Shown here in pieces: positions 42,475 to 51,381 of a stretch of 64,000 nt of DNA (position 1 is its first letter; each line of letters begins with the position of its first letter). The notes beneath the pieces were generated by a model. That model had not been told where the DNA came from and did no database searches. It saw only the letters and a list, made by a program, of their open reading frames with translations. A program made the translations under genes and the position numbers. The DNA lies in assembly GCA_031431475.1 (NCBI GenBank), contig JANPDL010000024.1, positions 1 to 64,000 on the forward strand. Reading direction: 5' to 3'. This stretch comes from JADCCX01 sp031431475. Its GTDB lineage: Bacteria > Pseudomonadota > Alphaproteobacteria > Rhizobiales > Beijerinckiaceae.

Positions 42475-43376
42475 TGGCGATCACGCTCACCAGCAAGAGG
42501 AGGCTTGCCCCGGTCGGAGTGCTCGTGGCGGCTGGCATTGCCGCGCTCCTGATCCTCTCGGCAGCTTTCGCCCCCCAGATCGCCCCTAGCAATCCGCTCG
42601 ATCTCGCCACGTTCAATCTGGCAGACAGCGAGATCCCACCGATGTGGGCAGAGGGTGGCGACCGGCGATTTCTGCTTGGTACCGACAATCAGGGCCGCGA
42701 TATGTTGTCGGCCATTCTCTACGGCGCGCGCGTCTCAATCATGATCGGCGGCGGCGCGGTGCTGCTGGCGGCTGTCATCGGTGTGTCACTCGGACTGATC
42801 GCAGGATATCTCGGCGGGCGCACTGACGCGGTCATCATGCGCATCGGCGATGTGATCCTGTCCTTTCCAACTATCCTGCTGGCCTTGCTTGTGGCTGGCC
42901 TTGCCCGCGCCGTCTTCCCGGAGGCCGCAAACCCGCGCTACGTGCCATTCGTGCTGATCAGTGCCATCGCCATCCACGAATGGGTGCAATACGCCCGCAC
43001 GGTGCGCGCAGCCACCATGGTGGAAAGTGCGCGGGATTATGTGAAGGCTGCGCGCGTCATCGGGCTGCCCTCAACGCGCATCATGTTCCGGCATATCCTG
43101 CCCAATGTGATGAGTCCTGTACTCGTCATCGCGACGATCAACCTGGCCGGTGCCGTATTGACCGAAGCGACGCTGTCGTTTCTGGGCGTCGGTATGCCGC
43201 CGACCTATCCCTCGCTTGGCACGCTGATCCGCATCGGCAATGAATTCGTTTTCTCCGGTATATGGTGGATTGCGCTCTTTCCCGCGCTCGCTCTGGTGAT
43301 TCTCGTACTGGCCGTGAATGTGGTGGGTGACTGGCTGCGCGACAGGTTCAATCCGAAGCTGAGGGGGCGGGGATGA
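42471..43376 (+). CDS. Peptide ABC transporter permease, DppC type
   Basis: Partner permease, 301 aa. LGTDNQGRDMLSAILYGARVSI near residue 65 is the DppC hallmark, and YVKAARVIGLPSTRIMFRHILPNVMSPVLV near 190 is the coupling loop. It overlaps both neighbours by four bases (ATGA), so the permeases and the ATPase are translated in a coupled manner. Confidence 0.92.
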   Translation: MMAITLTSKRRLAPVGVLVAAGIAALLILSAAFAPQIAPSNPLDLATFNLADSEIPPMWAEGGDRRFLLGTDNQGRDMLSAILYGARVSIMIGGGAVLLAAVIGVSLGLIAGYLGGRTDAVIMRIGDVILSFPTILLALLVAGLARAVFPEAANPRYVPFVLISAIAIHEWVQYARTVRAATMVESARDYVKAARVIGLPSTRIMFRHILPNVMSPVLVIATINLAGAVLTEATLSFLGVGMPPTYPSLGTLIRIGNEFVFSGIWWIALFPALALVILVLAVNVVGDWLRDRFNPKLRGRG

Positions 43377-45082
43377 ATGTCGTTCCAGCCCTCGCCATCG
43401 AGAACCTGCGCGTTGAATATCCCCGTGAAGACGGCGGCATTTTGGTGGCTGTCGATGACGTCTCGCTCACCATCATGCCGGGCGAGATTCATGCGGTTGT
43501 CGGCGAATCCGGCGCGGGCAAGACCACGGTCGCCAATGCGCTGATTGGCCTGATTGAGAAGCCAGGGCGTGTCGCATCTGGTACCATGCGCATCGGCGGG
43601 GCGATCCTCGATCCTGTCACGGGCAAGGGCGAAGGCCTGCAACTCGGGCGCGATATCGGCGTGATCTTTCAGGACCCGATGACGAGCCTCAATCCGCTGT
43701 TCACCATCGAGAGCCAGTTGACCGAGACAATGCGCTTTCATCTCGGCCTCAGCGCTTCTGAGGCGCGCGTGCAGGCGCTGGAGCTGATGCACGCCGTCGG
43801 CATTCCGGAGCCTGAGCGACGGCTGAAGAGCTATCCGCATCAGCTCTCCGGCGGGCAAAGGCAGCGTGTGGTCATTGCGGCGGCGCTCTCCTGCAATCCC
43901 AAATTGCTGGTGGCGGATGAGCCGACCACGGCGCTCGATGTGTCGATACAGGCGCAGATTCTGGCATTGATCAAGGATCTGACCCGCACGCGCGGTCTCG
44001 GCGTCATGCTGGTCACACATAACATGGGTGTTGTGGCGGAGACCGCAAACAGCCTCACAGTAATGGTGCGCGGCAAGGCGGTGGAGCAAGGGCTGGTGGT
44101 CGATGTCCTGCGCAATCCGCAGCACGCCTATACGCGCGGGTTGCTTGCCGCAGTGCCACGCTTCGACCGGAAACTGGAGCGTTTCGCAGTGATGGCCGAA
44201 GGCGGTGGGAAGGCGGAGACGGCCCGCAAGGCAATCGCCGGACAGAAACAAAGCACAAAAGGCAATATGGCAGGTCCCCTCCTGAGCGTGGACAATCTGG
44301 TGGTGGATTATACCACGCGCGGTTGGCTGCCTGGTAGCAAAGGCCGCACCATGCGCGCTGTGGACGGCGTCTCGTTCGAGATCCGGAATGGCGAGACGCT
44401 CGGCCTCGTGGGCGAGAGCGGCTGCGGCAAGACCACGGTGGCAAGTGTTATCGCCGGTCTGGTCCAGCCGACATCCGGTCGCGTGCTCTATGGTGGTGAG
44501 CCCATCGCAGGCGATACTGCAACGCGCGGGACTAGACGTGCGTCACGGCAGGCGCTGCAGATGATCTTTCAGGACCCCTATGCCTCGCTCAATCCGCGTA
44601 TGCGCGTTGGCTCGATTCTGGCGGAGCCCATTCTTTTCTACAAGCTCGCGGCAAACAGGGCCGATGCTGCGGAGGATGCCGCCATTCTGCTCGAAGCGGT
44701 TGGGCTTGACCGCGAGCATGCGGAGCGCTTTCCCTTCGCCTTCTCCGGCGGTCAGCGCCAGCGCATTTCCATTGCTCGGGCGCTCGGTGCGCGGCCTCGC
44801 CTGCTGATCTGCGATGAGCCAACGTCGTCGCTGGATGTCTCGGTGCAGGCGCAGATCCTGAACCTGATCAAGGATTTGCGCGATGCCACGGGCCTCACCT
44901 TGCTGCTGATCAGCCACGATCTCGCGGTGGTGCGCCAGATGTGCGACCGCGTGGCGGTGATGCAGACCGGCAGGATCGTCGAGATGAACGACACCGAGAC
45001 GCTCTTCGATGCGCCGTCGCACACCTACACCCGCGAGTTGCTGTCGCTCGTGCCTCGCATTGACCGCATCAGCGCCGCCTGA
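43373..45082 (+). CDS. Fused duplicated ATPase of peptide ABC transporter (DppD-DppF fusion)
   Basis: Single 569-aa protein with two complete oligopeptide-type nucleotide-binding domains. The first (about residues 1-265) has GESGAGKTT, LSGGQRQRVVIAAALSC and VADEPTTALDVSIQAQIL. The second (about 300-565) has GESGCGKTT, FSGGQRQRISIARALGA and CDEPTSSLDVSVQAQIL. Each domain ends with the Opp-type helix and PxHxYTR motif (PQHAYTRGLL, PSHTYTRELL). Both domains look catalytically intact. The fusion is like GsiA of the glutathione importer, though cargo cannot be inferred from that. Confidence 0.94.
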   Translation: MNVVPALAIENLRVEYPREDGGILVAVDDVSLTIMPGEIHAVVGESGAGKTTVANALIGLIEKPGRVASGTMRIGGAILDPVTGKGEGLQLGRDIGVIFQDPMTSLNPLFTIESQLTETMRFHLGLSASEARVQALELMHAVGIPEPERRLKSYPHQLSGGQRQRVVIAAALSCNPKLLVADEPTTALDVSIQAQILALIKDLTRTRGLGVMLVTHNMGVVAETANSLTVMVRGKAVEQGLVVDVLRNPQHAYTRGLLAAVPRFDRKLERFAVMAEGGGKAETARKAIAGQKQSTKGNMAGPLLSVDNLVVDYTTRGWLPGSKGRTMRAVDGVSFEIRNGETLGLVGESGCGKTTVASVIAGLVQPTSGRVLYGGEPIAGDTATRGTRRASRQALQMIFQDPYASLNPRMRVGSILAEPILFYKLAANRADAAEDAAILLEAVGLDREHAERFPFAFSGGQRQRISIARALGARPRLLICDEPTSSLDVSVQAQILNLIKDLRDATGLTLLLISHDLAVVRQMCDRVAVMQTGRIVEMNDTETLFDAPSHTYTRELLSLVPRIDRISAA

Positions 45083-45100
45083 CATCCAAGGGAGACAATC

Positions 45101-46537
45101 ATGGCTGATATCCTCATCATCAACGGCATCGTGGTCACGATGGATGGCAAACGTCGCGTCATCGAGGATGGCGCCGTGGCGATCACGGGTGATCGCATCG
45201 TGGCCGTCGGCACCACGGCGCAGGTCATGGCGAAGCATCAGGCGAAGAAAGTCATTGATGCCTCACGCAAGATCGTCATGCCCGGTTTCATTGATGCCCA
45301 TGCCCATGCTGGTCACGGCTTCATCAAGACGCTGGGTGGCGGCCGATCCGACCTTTGGTACGAGGCCTGCGGCTATACCTACACGCAAGGGTCCACGCCG
45401 GAGTTCTGGCGGGCTGAGGCGCAGCTGGCGGCTCTGGAGAGGTTGCGCTTCGGTGTCACCACGGGCGTCTCGCTGCTCGGTGGCGGTGACACGATCCTGC
45501 GTACGGATGAACCGGTCTATGGCGATGCGCATTGCGATGGCGTGAAGGAGGTCGGCACCCGCTCGTTTGTTGCCGTCGGCTCTACCCGCCCGCCGCATCC
45601 GCTGACATATGGCCGCTGGAAGGGCAAGAAAGCCGTGACCTATCCCGTCACGTTCGAGCGTCAGTTCACGACCTGCGAGACGCTGATCAAGAACTGGCAT
45701 GGCAAGCACGGACAGCGCCTCAATATTGCGCTGATCACGCCGACGTTGCGCGAGGAGCATCACAAGGAATTGTCAGCTGAGGATATGGGCAAGGCGATGG
45801 CGCAGGCAAAGCAGGTGAGCCAGCTGGCGCGCACCAACGGTCTTGTCTTTACCCAGGACGGACACACCACGGGTTCCGTCACTTTTGCCCACAAGATGGG
45901 CATCCTTGGGCCAGAGGCACTGCTCTCCCATTCCACCGGGTTGACCAAGAAAGAGATCGCGATCTGTGCAAAGACTGACACCAAGATCGCCCATAACCCC
46001 AGCGCCATCGCTTCGGTGCTGGCGCGTTGTCCGGCCATCGAATTGATGGACGCGGGTGTGACCGTGGCGCTCGGTTCCGATGCTACCGCGCCGGACCGCA
46101 ACGGCGATATGTTCCGCCACATGCAGCAGGCAATGCATTATCACAAATCCTTCTTCAAGGACCCCAAGGTGCTGCCGCCGGGCAAGGCTCTGGAGATGTG
46201 CACCATCGATGGTGCCCGGGCGCTGGGCATGGAGAAGGAGATAGGTTCCCTCGAGAAGGGAAAGAAAGCGGATGTCGTGCTGGTCGATATGGCGCGGCCG
46301 CATCTCTATCCGTTGCATATGCCGGTCTATCGGCTCGTCTGTTTCGCAAATGGCAATGATGTCGCCACAGTCATCGTCAATGGTCGAGTGCTGATGGAAG
46401 ACCGCAAGGTGAAGAGCGTCAATGAGGAGAAAGTGCTGGAAACAGCGCAGGTCGAAGCCGAATTGATGCTGGATCGCGGCAAATTCCGGCCCCTGCTGAA
46501 AACGCTGCCGACCTTCTGGGGGCATACGCGGGGGTAA
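45101..46537 (+). CDS. ATZ/TRZ-type amidohydrolase (chlorohydrolase/deaminase family)
   Basis: Metal-dependent hydrolase of the AtzA/TrzN/guanine-deaminase group, 478 aa, no signal peptide. Metal and catalytic residues: HAHAGH near residue 67, the histidine in TQDGHTTGSV near 254, LSHSTGLT near 275 and the Asp in GSDATAPDRNGDMF near 326. The usual VHxxE motif is not evident; QDGH stands in its place, so the substrate may differ from known deaminases. It follows the peptide-type transporter by 18 bases on the same strand and is probably the first enzyme acting on the imported compound. Confidence 0.85.
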   Translation: MADILIINGIVVTMDGKRRVIEDGAVAITGDRIVAVGTTAQVMAKHQAKKVIDASRKIVMPGFIDAHAHAGHGFIKTLGGGRSDLWYEACGYTYTQGSTPEFWRAEAQLAALERLRFGVTTGVSLLGGGDTILRTDEPVYGDAHCDGVKEVGTRSFVAVGSTRPPHPLTYGRWKGKKAVTYPVTFERQFTTCETLIKNWHGKHGQRLNIALITPTLREEHHKELSAEDMGKAMAQAKQVSQLARTNGLVFTQDGHTTGSVTFAHKMGILGPEALLSHSTGLTKKEIAICAKTDTKIAHNPSAIASVLARCPAIELMDAGVTVALGSDATAPDRNGDMFRHMQQAMHYHKSFFKDPKVLPPGKALEMCTIDGARALGMEKEIGSLEKGKKADVVLVDMARPHLYPLHMPVYRLVCFANGNDVATVIVNGRVLMEDRKVKSVNEEKVLETAQVEAELMLDRGKFRPLLKTLPTFWGHTRG

Positions 46538-46621
46538 AAGACTGGAACTTTTGGGGTAACCTTGGCATTAAGGGAGCCAGATAGATATTCCGTCCATCCC
46601 CCCCGATTCAGGTGATTCTAG

Positions 46622-48031
46622 ATGATTATAGTTCCAACGATCATGTGCGGCGGTGCCGGTACGCGGCTCTGGCCAGCATCGCGCGAGTCGATGCCCAAGC
46701 ACCTGCTGCCCATGATGGGCGGGCTCTCGACCTTCCAGCGCACGGTGACGCGCTTTGAGGGTGAGGCCGGATTTGGCAAGCCCGTGGTCATCACCAGCGC
46801 AGATTCGCGCTTTCTTGTTGGCGAGCAACTTGCTGCCATCGGCGTGGAAGCCGATATCATCCTCGAACCCAGCCGACAGGATTCAGCTGCTGCTGTGGCC
46901 ACCGGAGCCGTCCATCTCGCTGCGACGCGCGGGCCAGATGCGGTCTGTCTGATTCTGGCGGCCGATCACGTGATCCATGACACCAAGGCCTTCTGTGCTG
47001 CGGCCCGCGAAGCTGCAACCGGTGCCGCCACAGGGCGCATCATGACACTCGGCATCAAACCGACGGCACCCGCTACGGGCTACGGGTATATTGCACCGGG
47101 TGCCGCCATTGCAGGAACGGCATCATTCCAGCTGCGGGAATTCAAGGAAAAACCGGATGCCGTGACTGCGGCCGGTTACATCGCCAAAGGTTATCTCTGG
47201 AACAGCGGCAACTTCCTCTTTCAAACCAGAGTGATGCTGGCGGAACTGAAGGCCCTGGTGCCTGCCGTCCTTGCCGCTGCACAGGGCGCTTACGACAAGG
47301 GTGAGCGTGACGCCGATTTCATCAGGCTCGATGCAGATATTTTCAAGACCGCACCCAAAATCTCGATTGATTTCGCTGTCATGGAGAAAACGAAGAACGC
47401 AGGCGTTACGCCTTATAATTCCGACTGGTCTGACATCGGGACATGGGATGCGCTATGGAAGGCTTCGCCTCAGGACGAGGCGGGCAATGTCATCTCCGGC
47501 GATGTGAAAACCATTGATGTCAGGCGCAGCCTTGTCCAGAGCGACGGCACGCTGACAACCGTATTGGGTCTTGATGATGTGGTCGTGGTCGCCACAAAAG
47601 ATGCCGTGCTGGTCACGTCCCGCGCCCGCTCCGCCGAGGTCAAGGAACTGGTAACTGCGCTTCGGGCCGATGGCCGCAAGGAAGCGGATGAGCACAACCG
47701 CATGTTCCGCCCTTGGGGATGGTACCAGCGCATCGACATCGGCCCGCGCTTTCAGGCCAAGCGTATTCACGTGATTCCGGGCGGCAGGCTGTCGCTGCAG
47801 AAGCATTTCCACCGCGCGGAACACTGGGTCGTGGTTCAAGGAACAGCAGAAGTCACCGTCGACAAGAGCGTGTCCATGGTGCGTGAGAACGAGGCGATCC
47901 ACCTGCCACTGGGTTGCGTGCACCGCATGGTAAACCCCGGCAAGATCCCGCTGGAGATCATCGAAGTACAGATCGGCTCCTACACGGGCGAGGATGATAT
48001 CGTCCGGATCGAGGATGTTTATGGGCGGTAG
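46622..48031 (+). CDS. manC: Mannose-1-phosphate guanylyltransferase / mannose-6-phosphate isomerase
   Basis: Bifunctional type II enzyme, 469 aa. The N-terminal nucleotidyltransferase has MCGGAGTRLWPASRESMPKHLL at residues 8-29. The C-terminal cupin isomerase has FRPWGWYQRID near residue 360, RLSLQKHFHRAEHWVVVQG near 390 and LGCVHRMVNPG near 430. It makes GDP-mannose, presumably for the exopolysaccharide. It stands alone between the amidohydrolase and putA genes. The AtzA-like gene upstream ends 84 bases before it. Confidence 0.94.
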   Translation: MIIVPTIMCGGAGTRLWPASRESMPKHLLPMMGGLSTFQRTVTRFEGEAGFGKPVVITSADSRFLVGEQLAAIGVEADIILEPSRQDSAAAVATGAVHLAATRGPDAVCLILAADHVIHDTKAFCAAAREAATGAATGRIMTLGIKPTAPATGYGYIAPGAAIAGTASFQLREFKEKPDAVTAAGYIAKGYLWNSGNFLFQTRVMLAELKALVPAVLAAAQGAYDKGERDADFIRLDADIFKTAPKISIDFAVMEKTKNAGVTPYNSDWSDIGTWDALWKASPQDEAGNVISGDVKTIDVRRSLVQSDGTLTTVLGLDDVVVVATKDAVLVTSRARSAEVKELVTALRADGRKEADEHNRMFRPWGWYQRIDIGPRFQAKRIHVIPGGRLSLQKHFHRAEHWVVVQGTAEVTVDKSVSMVRENEAIHLPLGCVHRMVNPGKIPLEIIEVQIGSYTGEDDIVRIEDVYGR

Positions 48032-48170
48032 ATACAACAATCACCGTTCGGTAGCACTTTTATAGCGAAAATCACTATTTTTAGCTGAATTCTGAGAATG
48101 ATATCTCGATTTTGCGCTGCTATTCTGGCTGATACCACGGCCAGCGATGGCCAAGCGCGAGGCAGGCACC
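48032..48170 (+). promoter_or_regulatory. AT-rich intergenic region before putA
   Basis: The first 80 bases are visibly AT-rich against the GC-rich surroundings and include an imperfect inverted repeat AGC-GAAAAT-CACT-ATTTTTA-GCT (from about 48066). This is the natural place for the putA promoter and for an Lrp-type (PutR-like) activator, but no regulator gene is adjacent and no defined -35/-10 pair was found. Confidence 0.3.
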
Positions 48171-51100
48171 ATGTCATCTCATCAGTTACCTCCCGCCTTT
48201 TCCGAGCCTTATGCGGCCGATGACAACGCCATTGCCCGTGAGCTTTTACAGCAGGCCGCACTCCCACTGGATGCCGAGGCTCGTATCGACAAACGCGCGA
48301 CGCGGCTGATTGAAGCCATCCGGTCTGCTTCAGGCGGTATCGGTGGCGTTGAAGAGGTGCTGCGGGAATATTCTCTGTCCACCCGGGAAGGCCTGGCCCT
48401 GATGGTTCTGGCAGAAGCACTCCTGCGCGTGCCTGATTCCGCCACCGCCGATCGCCTGATCGAGGACAAGCTGGGACAGGGTGACTTCGAGCACCACAAG
48501 TCAAAATCCGACTCGCTGCTTGTTTCGGCCTCGGCCTGGGCACTGGGCATGACGGCCCGCATTATTCAGCCCGGTGAAACGCCGGAAAGCGTACTGGGAC
48601 TGGTCGCCAAGCGCATCGGACTGCCCGCTGTTCGCACGGCCACTCGGCAGGCCATGCGGATTATGGGATCGCATTTCGTCTTGGGCCAGACCATCGGCGA
48701 AGCTCTGGACAAGGCAGGTGCCGGGTCCGCGCGCGCCTTCCGCTATTCCTTTGATATGCTGGGTGAAGGCGCACGAACGGCTGACGATGCAGAGCGGTAT
48801 TTCCGCTCCTATGCCGATGCGATTGCGGTCATCGGAAGCCGGGCGGGCAATGAGCCCCTCCCCGCTCGTCCTGGCATTTCGGTCAAGCTCTCCGCGCTAC
48901 ATCCACGTTATGAGTCCGTAAGCCATGCCCGCGTGATCGATGAGCTGGTGCCGAAAGTCATTAGTCTGGCCGAAATGGCCAGGGCGAGCGACCTCAACTT
49001 CACGATCGATGCGGAAGAAGCGGATCGGCTGGAGTTATCGCTCGATGTGATCGACCGGGTTGTCGCCGCACAGTCGCTTGCGGGATGGGACGGCTTCGGC
49101 CTTGCGATCCAGGCCTACCAGAAGCGCGCTGCCGCTGTCATCGATCACATGGCGGCGCTGGCCCGTGCCCATAACCGGCGGTTCATGGTGCGGCTGGTGA
49201 AAGGGGCTTACTGGGATACCGAGGTCAAGCGTGCGCAGGAGCGCGGCCTCGCGGGATATCCCGTCTTCACCCGCAAGGCGATGACCGACCTGAACTATGT
49301 GGCCTGCGCCCGGCAGATGCTTGATCTGCGCCCGCTGATCTATCCGCAGTTCGCCACGCACAATGCGCTGACCATCGCTGCTATCAGCGAGATCGCCGGT
49401 GGCTCCGAGGGTTACGAATTCCAGCGCCTGCATGGCATGGGCGATGCCAGCTACAAAGCGCTGCTGGCAGAAGATAGTCGCTTTGCCTGCCGCACCTATG
49501 CGCCGGTGGGTGGCCATCAGGATCTGCTGGCCTATCTCGTGCGCCGCTTGCTGGAAAACGGTGCTAACTCCTCGTTTGTGAGCGTGGCGGGTGATCCGTC
49601 GGTGCCGGTGGCCTCGCTGCTGGTACGCCCGGCTGTGAGGGTTGGGGCGGCCAACGCAGCGGCGAATGCGAACATACCACTGCCGGCGGCTCTTTTTGGC
49701 GACGAACGGCGCAATTCCTCAGGTGTGGAATTCGGTCACGGTAAAAGTCTATCCGCATTGGCCAGTACAGCAGCGCAGGCCAGCGCCAATGGCTTTCAAC
49801 CCGCACGTTCTCTCATTGGCGGCAAATCGACTGCCAGCAAAGCCAGTACGCTGCACTCGCCAATCGATGGCAAACCCGTCGGCGAATGGGCAGAAGCTTC
49901 GGAAGCCGATGTAAAGATGGCTGTCGAGGCCGCGACGCGCGCTTTTCCCAAATGGGATTGCACACCTGTTGCAACACGGGCAAAGGCGCTCGACACATTG
50001 GCTGATCGGCTGGAAGCCCGTGCACCACTGTTTCTCGCCCTGCTGCAATCTGAGGCTGGCAAGACACTGGATGATGCCCTGGCGGAATTGCGCGAGGCCG
50101 TCGATTTTTGCCGCTACTATGCTGTCGAGGCGCGCAAGCACTTTGGTGCGTCGGTCGCCCTGCCCGGACCAACCGGCGAGGACAATCATCTTGTTTTGCG
50201 CGGTAGAGGCGTTTTCGTCTGCATAGCGCCGTGGAACTTTCCGCTGGCGATCTTCCTCGGGCAGGTCGCCGCGGCACTGGCGGCAGGAAACACGGTCGTG
50301 GCGAAGCCTGCACCGCAGACACCGTTGATTGCATTCGAAGCTGTTAAGCTGGCGCATGAGGCAGGAATCCCCCCGGATGCGCTGCATCTCGTACTGGGCG
50401 GTGGTGGTATCGGCGCATCTCTGGTCACCCATCCGGCAATAGCGGGCGTTGCCTTCACTGGGTCGACCACGACTGCGCGGGCCATCAACCGCACGCTGGC
50501 GGCGAAAGATGGTCCTATCGTGCCGCTGATCGCGGAGACCGGTGGGCTGAATGCCATGATCGTCGATGCGACGGCCCTGCCGGAACAGGTGACGGATGAT
50601 GTCGTGATGTCGGCTTTTCGCTCCGCCGGTCAGCGCTGCTCAGCCTTGCGGTTGCTATGCGTGCAGGAGGATGTCGCGGACAAGATGATCGAGATGATCA
50701 GCGGAGCGGCCCGTGAGCTGAAAATCGGCGATCCACGCGATCTTTCGGTGCATGTCGGCCCGGTTATTGACCATGCGGCCCAGGCACGGCTCGATGCCCA
50801 TGTCGCGGCCATGACTGCCGCAAAGCGCGTGGTCTATGCTGGAACGGTTCCTGCAATCAACGGCACCTATGTTGCGCCCCATGTTATCCGGCTCGACAAA
50901 GTCGCGGACCTGATGGCGGAGCATTTTGGCCCACTGCTGCATGTCGTACGCTACAAGGCGAAGGAACTCGATCAACTCATCGCTGCCATCGGCGCGACAG
51001 GGTATGGCCTCACGCTGGGCATCCATTCACGGATCGAGGAGACGGTTCAGCGGATCACCGGGCGCCTGCCCATCGGCAATATCTATGTGAACCGCAACAT

Positions 51101-51272
51101 GATCGGCGCCGTGGTGGGCGTACAGCCCTTTGGCGGTTCAGGTCTTTCAGGCACCGGACCGAAGGCTGGCGGCCCTCATTACCTTATGCGGTTTGCGACG
51201 GAGCAAACGATTACTGTCAATACGGCGGCTGCAGGTGGCAATGCCGCGCTGATGTCGAGCGGTGAGCAATAG
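48171..51272 (+). CDS. putA: Bifunctional proline dehydrogenase / glutamate-semialdehyde dehydrogenase
   Basis: Oxidises proline to glutamate in two channelled steps, 1033 aa from the ATG at 48171 (a start at 48147 adds eight residues). The proline dehydrogenase barrel (about residues 100-440) has VKGAYWDTEVKRAQ, YPQFATHNALTI, FQRLHGMGDA and RTYAPVGGH. The aldehyde dehydrogenase part (about 540-1010) has PWNFPLAIFLGQ, FTGSTTTAR, AETGGLNAM and catalytic Cys823 in GQRCSALR. There is no N-terminal ribbon-helix-helix, so it is a minimalist PutA that cannot repress its own gene. It is unrelated to the flanking sugar-nucleotide genes. Confidence 0.96.
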   Translation: MSSHQLPPAFSEPYAADDNAIARELLQQAALPLDAEARIDKRATRLIEAIRSASGGIGGVEEVLREYSLSTREGLALMVLAEALLRVPDSATADRLIEDKLGQGDFEHHKSKSDSLLVSASAWALGMTARIIQPGETPESVLGLVAKRIGLPAVRTATRQAMRIMGSHFVLGQTIGEALDKAGAGSARAFRYSFDMLGEGARTADDAERYFRSYADAIAVIGSRAGNEPLPARPGISVKLSALHPRYESVSHARVIDELVPKVISLAEMARASDLNFTIDAEEADRLELSLDVIDRVVAAQSLAGWDGFGLAIQAYQKRAAAVIDHMAALARAHNRRFMVRLVKGAYWDTEVKRAQERGLAGYPVFTRKAMTDLNYVACARQMLDLRPLIYPQFATHNALTIAAISEIAGGSEGYEFQRLHGMGDASYKALLAEDSRFACRTYAPVGGHQDLLAYLVRRLLENGANSSFVSVAGDPSVPVASLLVRPAVRVGAANAAANANIPLPAALFGDERRNSSGVEFGHGKSLSALASTAAQASANGFQPARSLIGGKSTASKASTLHSPIDGKPVGEWAEASEADVKMAVEAATRAFPKWDCTPVATRAKALDTLADRLEARAPLFLALLQSEAGKTLDDALAELREAVDFCRYYAVEARKHFGASVALPGPTGEDNHLVLRGRGVFVCIAPWNFPLAIFLGQVAAALAAGNTVVAKPAPQTPLIAFEAVKLAHEAGIPPDALHLVLGGGGIGASLVTHPAIAGVAFTGSTTTARAINRTLAAKDGPIVPLIAETGGLNAMIVDATALPEQVTDDVVMSAFRSAGQRCSALRLLCVQEDVADKMIEMISGAARELKIGDPRDLSVHVGPVIDHAAQARLDAHVAAMTAAKRVVYAGTVPAINGTYVAPHVIRLDKVADLMAEHFGPLLHVVRYKAKELDQLIAAIGATGYGLTLGIHSRIEETVQRITGRLPIGNIYVNRNMIGAVVGVQPFGGSGLSGTGPKAGGPHYLMRFATEQTITVNTAAAGGNAALMSSGEQ

Positions 51273-51286
51273 GTCTCATGGAGGTT

Positions 51287-51321
51287 CCGGCGGTTTTCCT
51301 TGTTTTCCGGGAAACAGCCGG
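51287..51321 (+). terminator. Hairpin downstream of putA
   Basis: Stem CCGGC/GCCGG (51287-51291 with 51317-51321) continues after a one-base mismatch into GTTTTCC/GGGAAAC (51293-51299 with 51309-51315, one G-T pair) around a nine-base loop. It starts 15 bases after the putA stop. No T-run follows, so Rho-independent function is doubtful. A second small hairpin, GACCGC/GCGGTC, lies at 51339-51359. Confidence 0.4.
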
Positions 51322-51381
51322 TAGTGTGCCGCCGCTCTGACCGCCTTTTTGACGCGGTCGCAGACCGGAGTTCTTTGCCTT

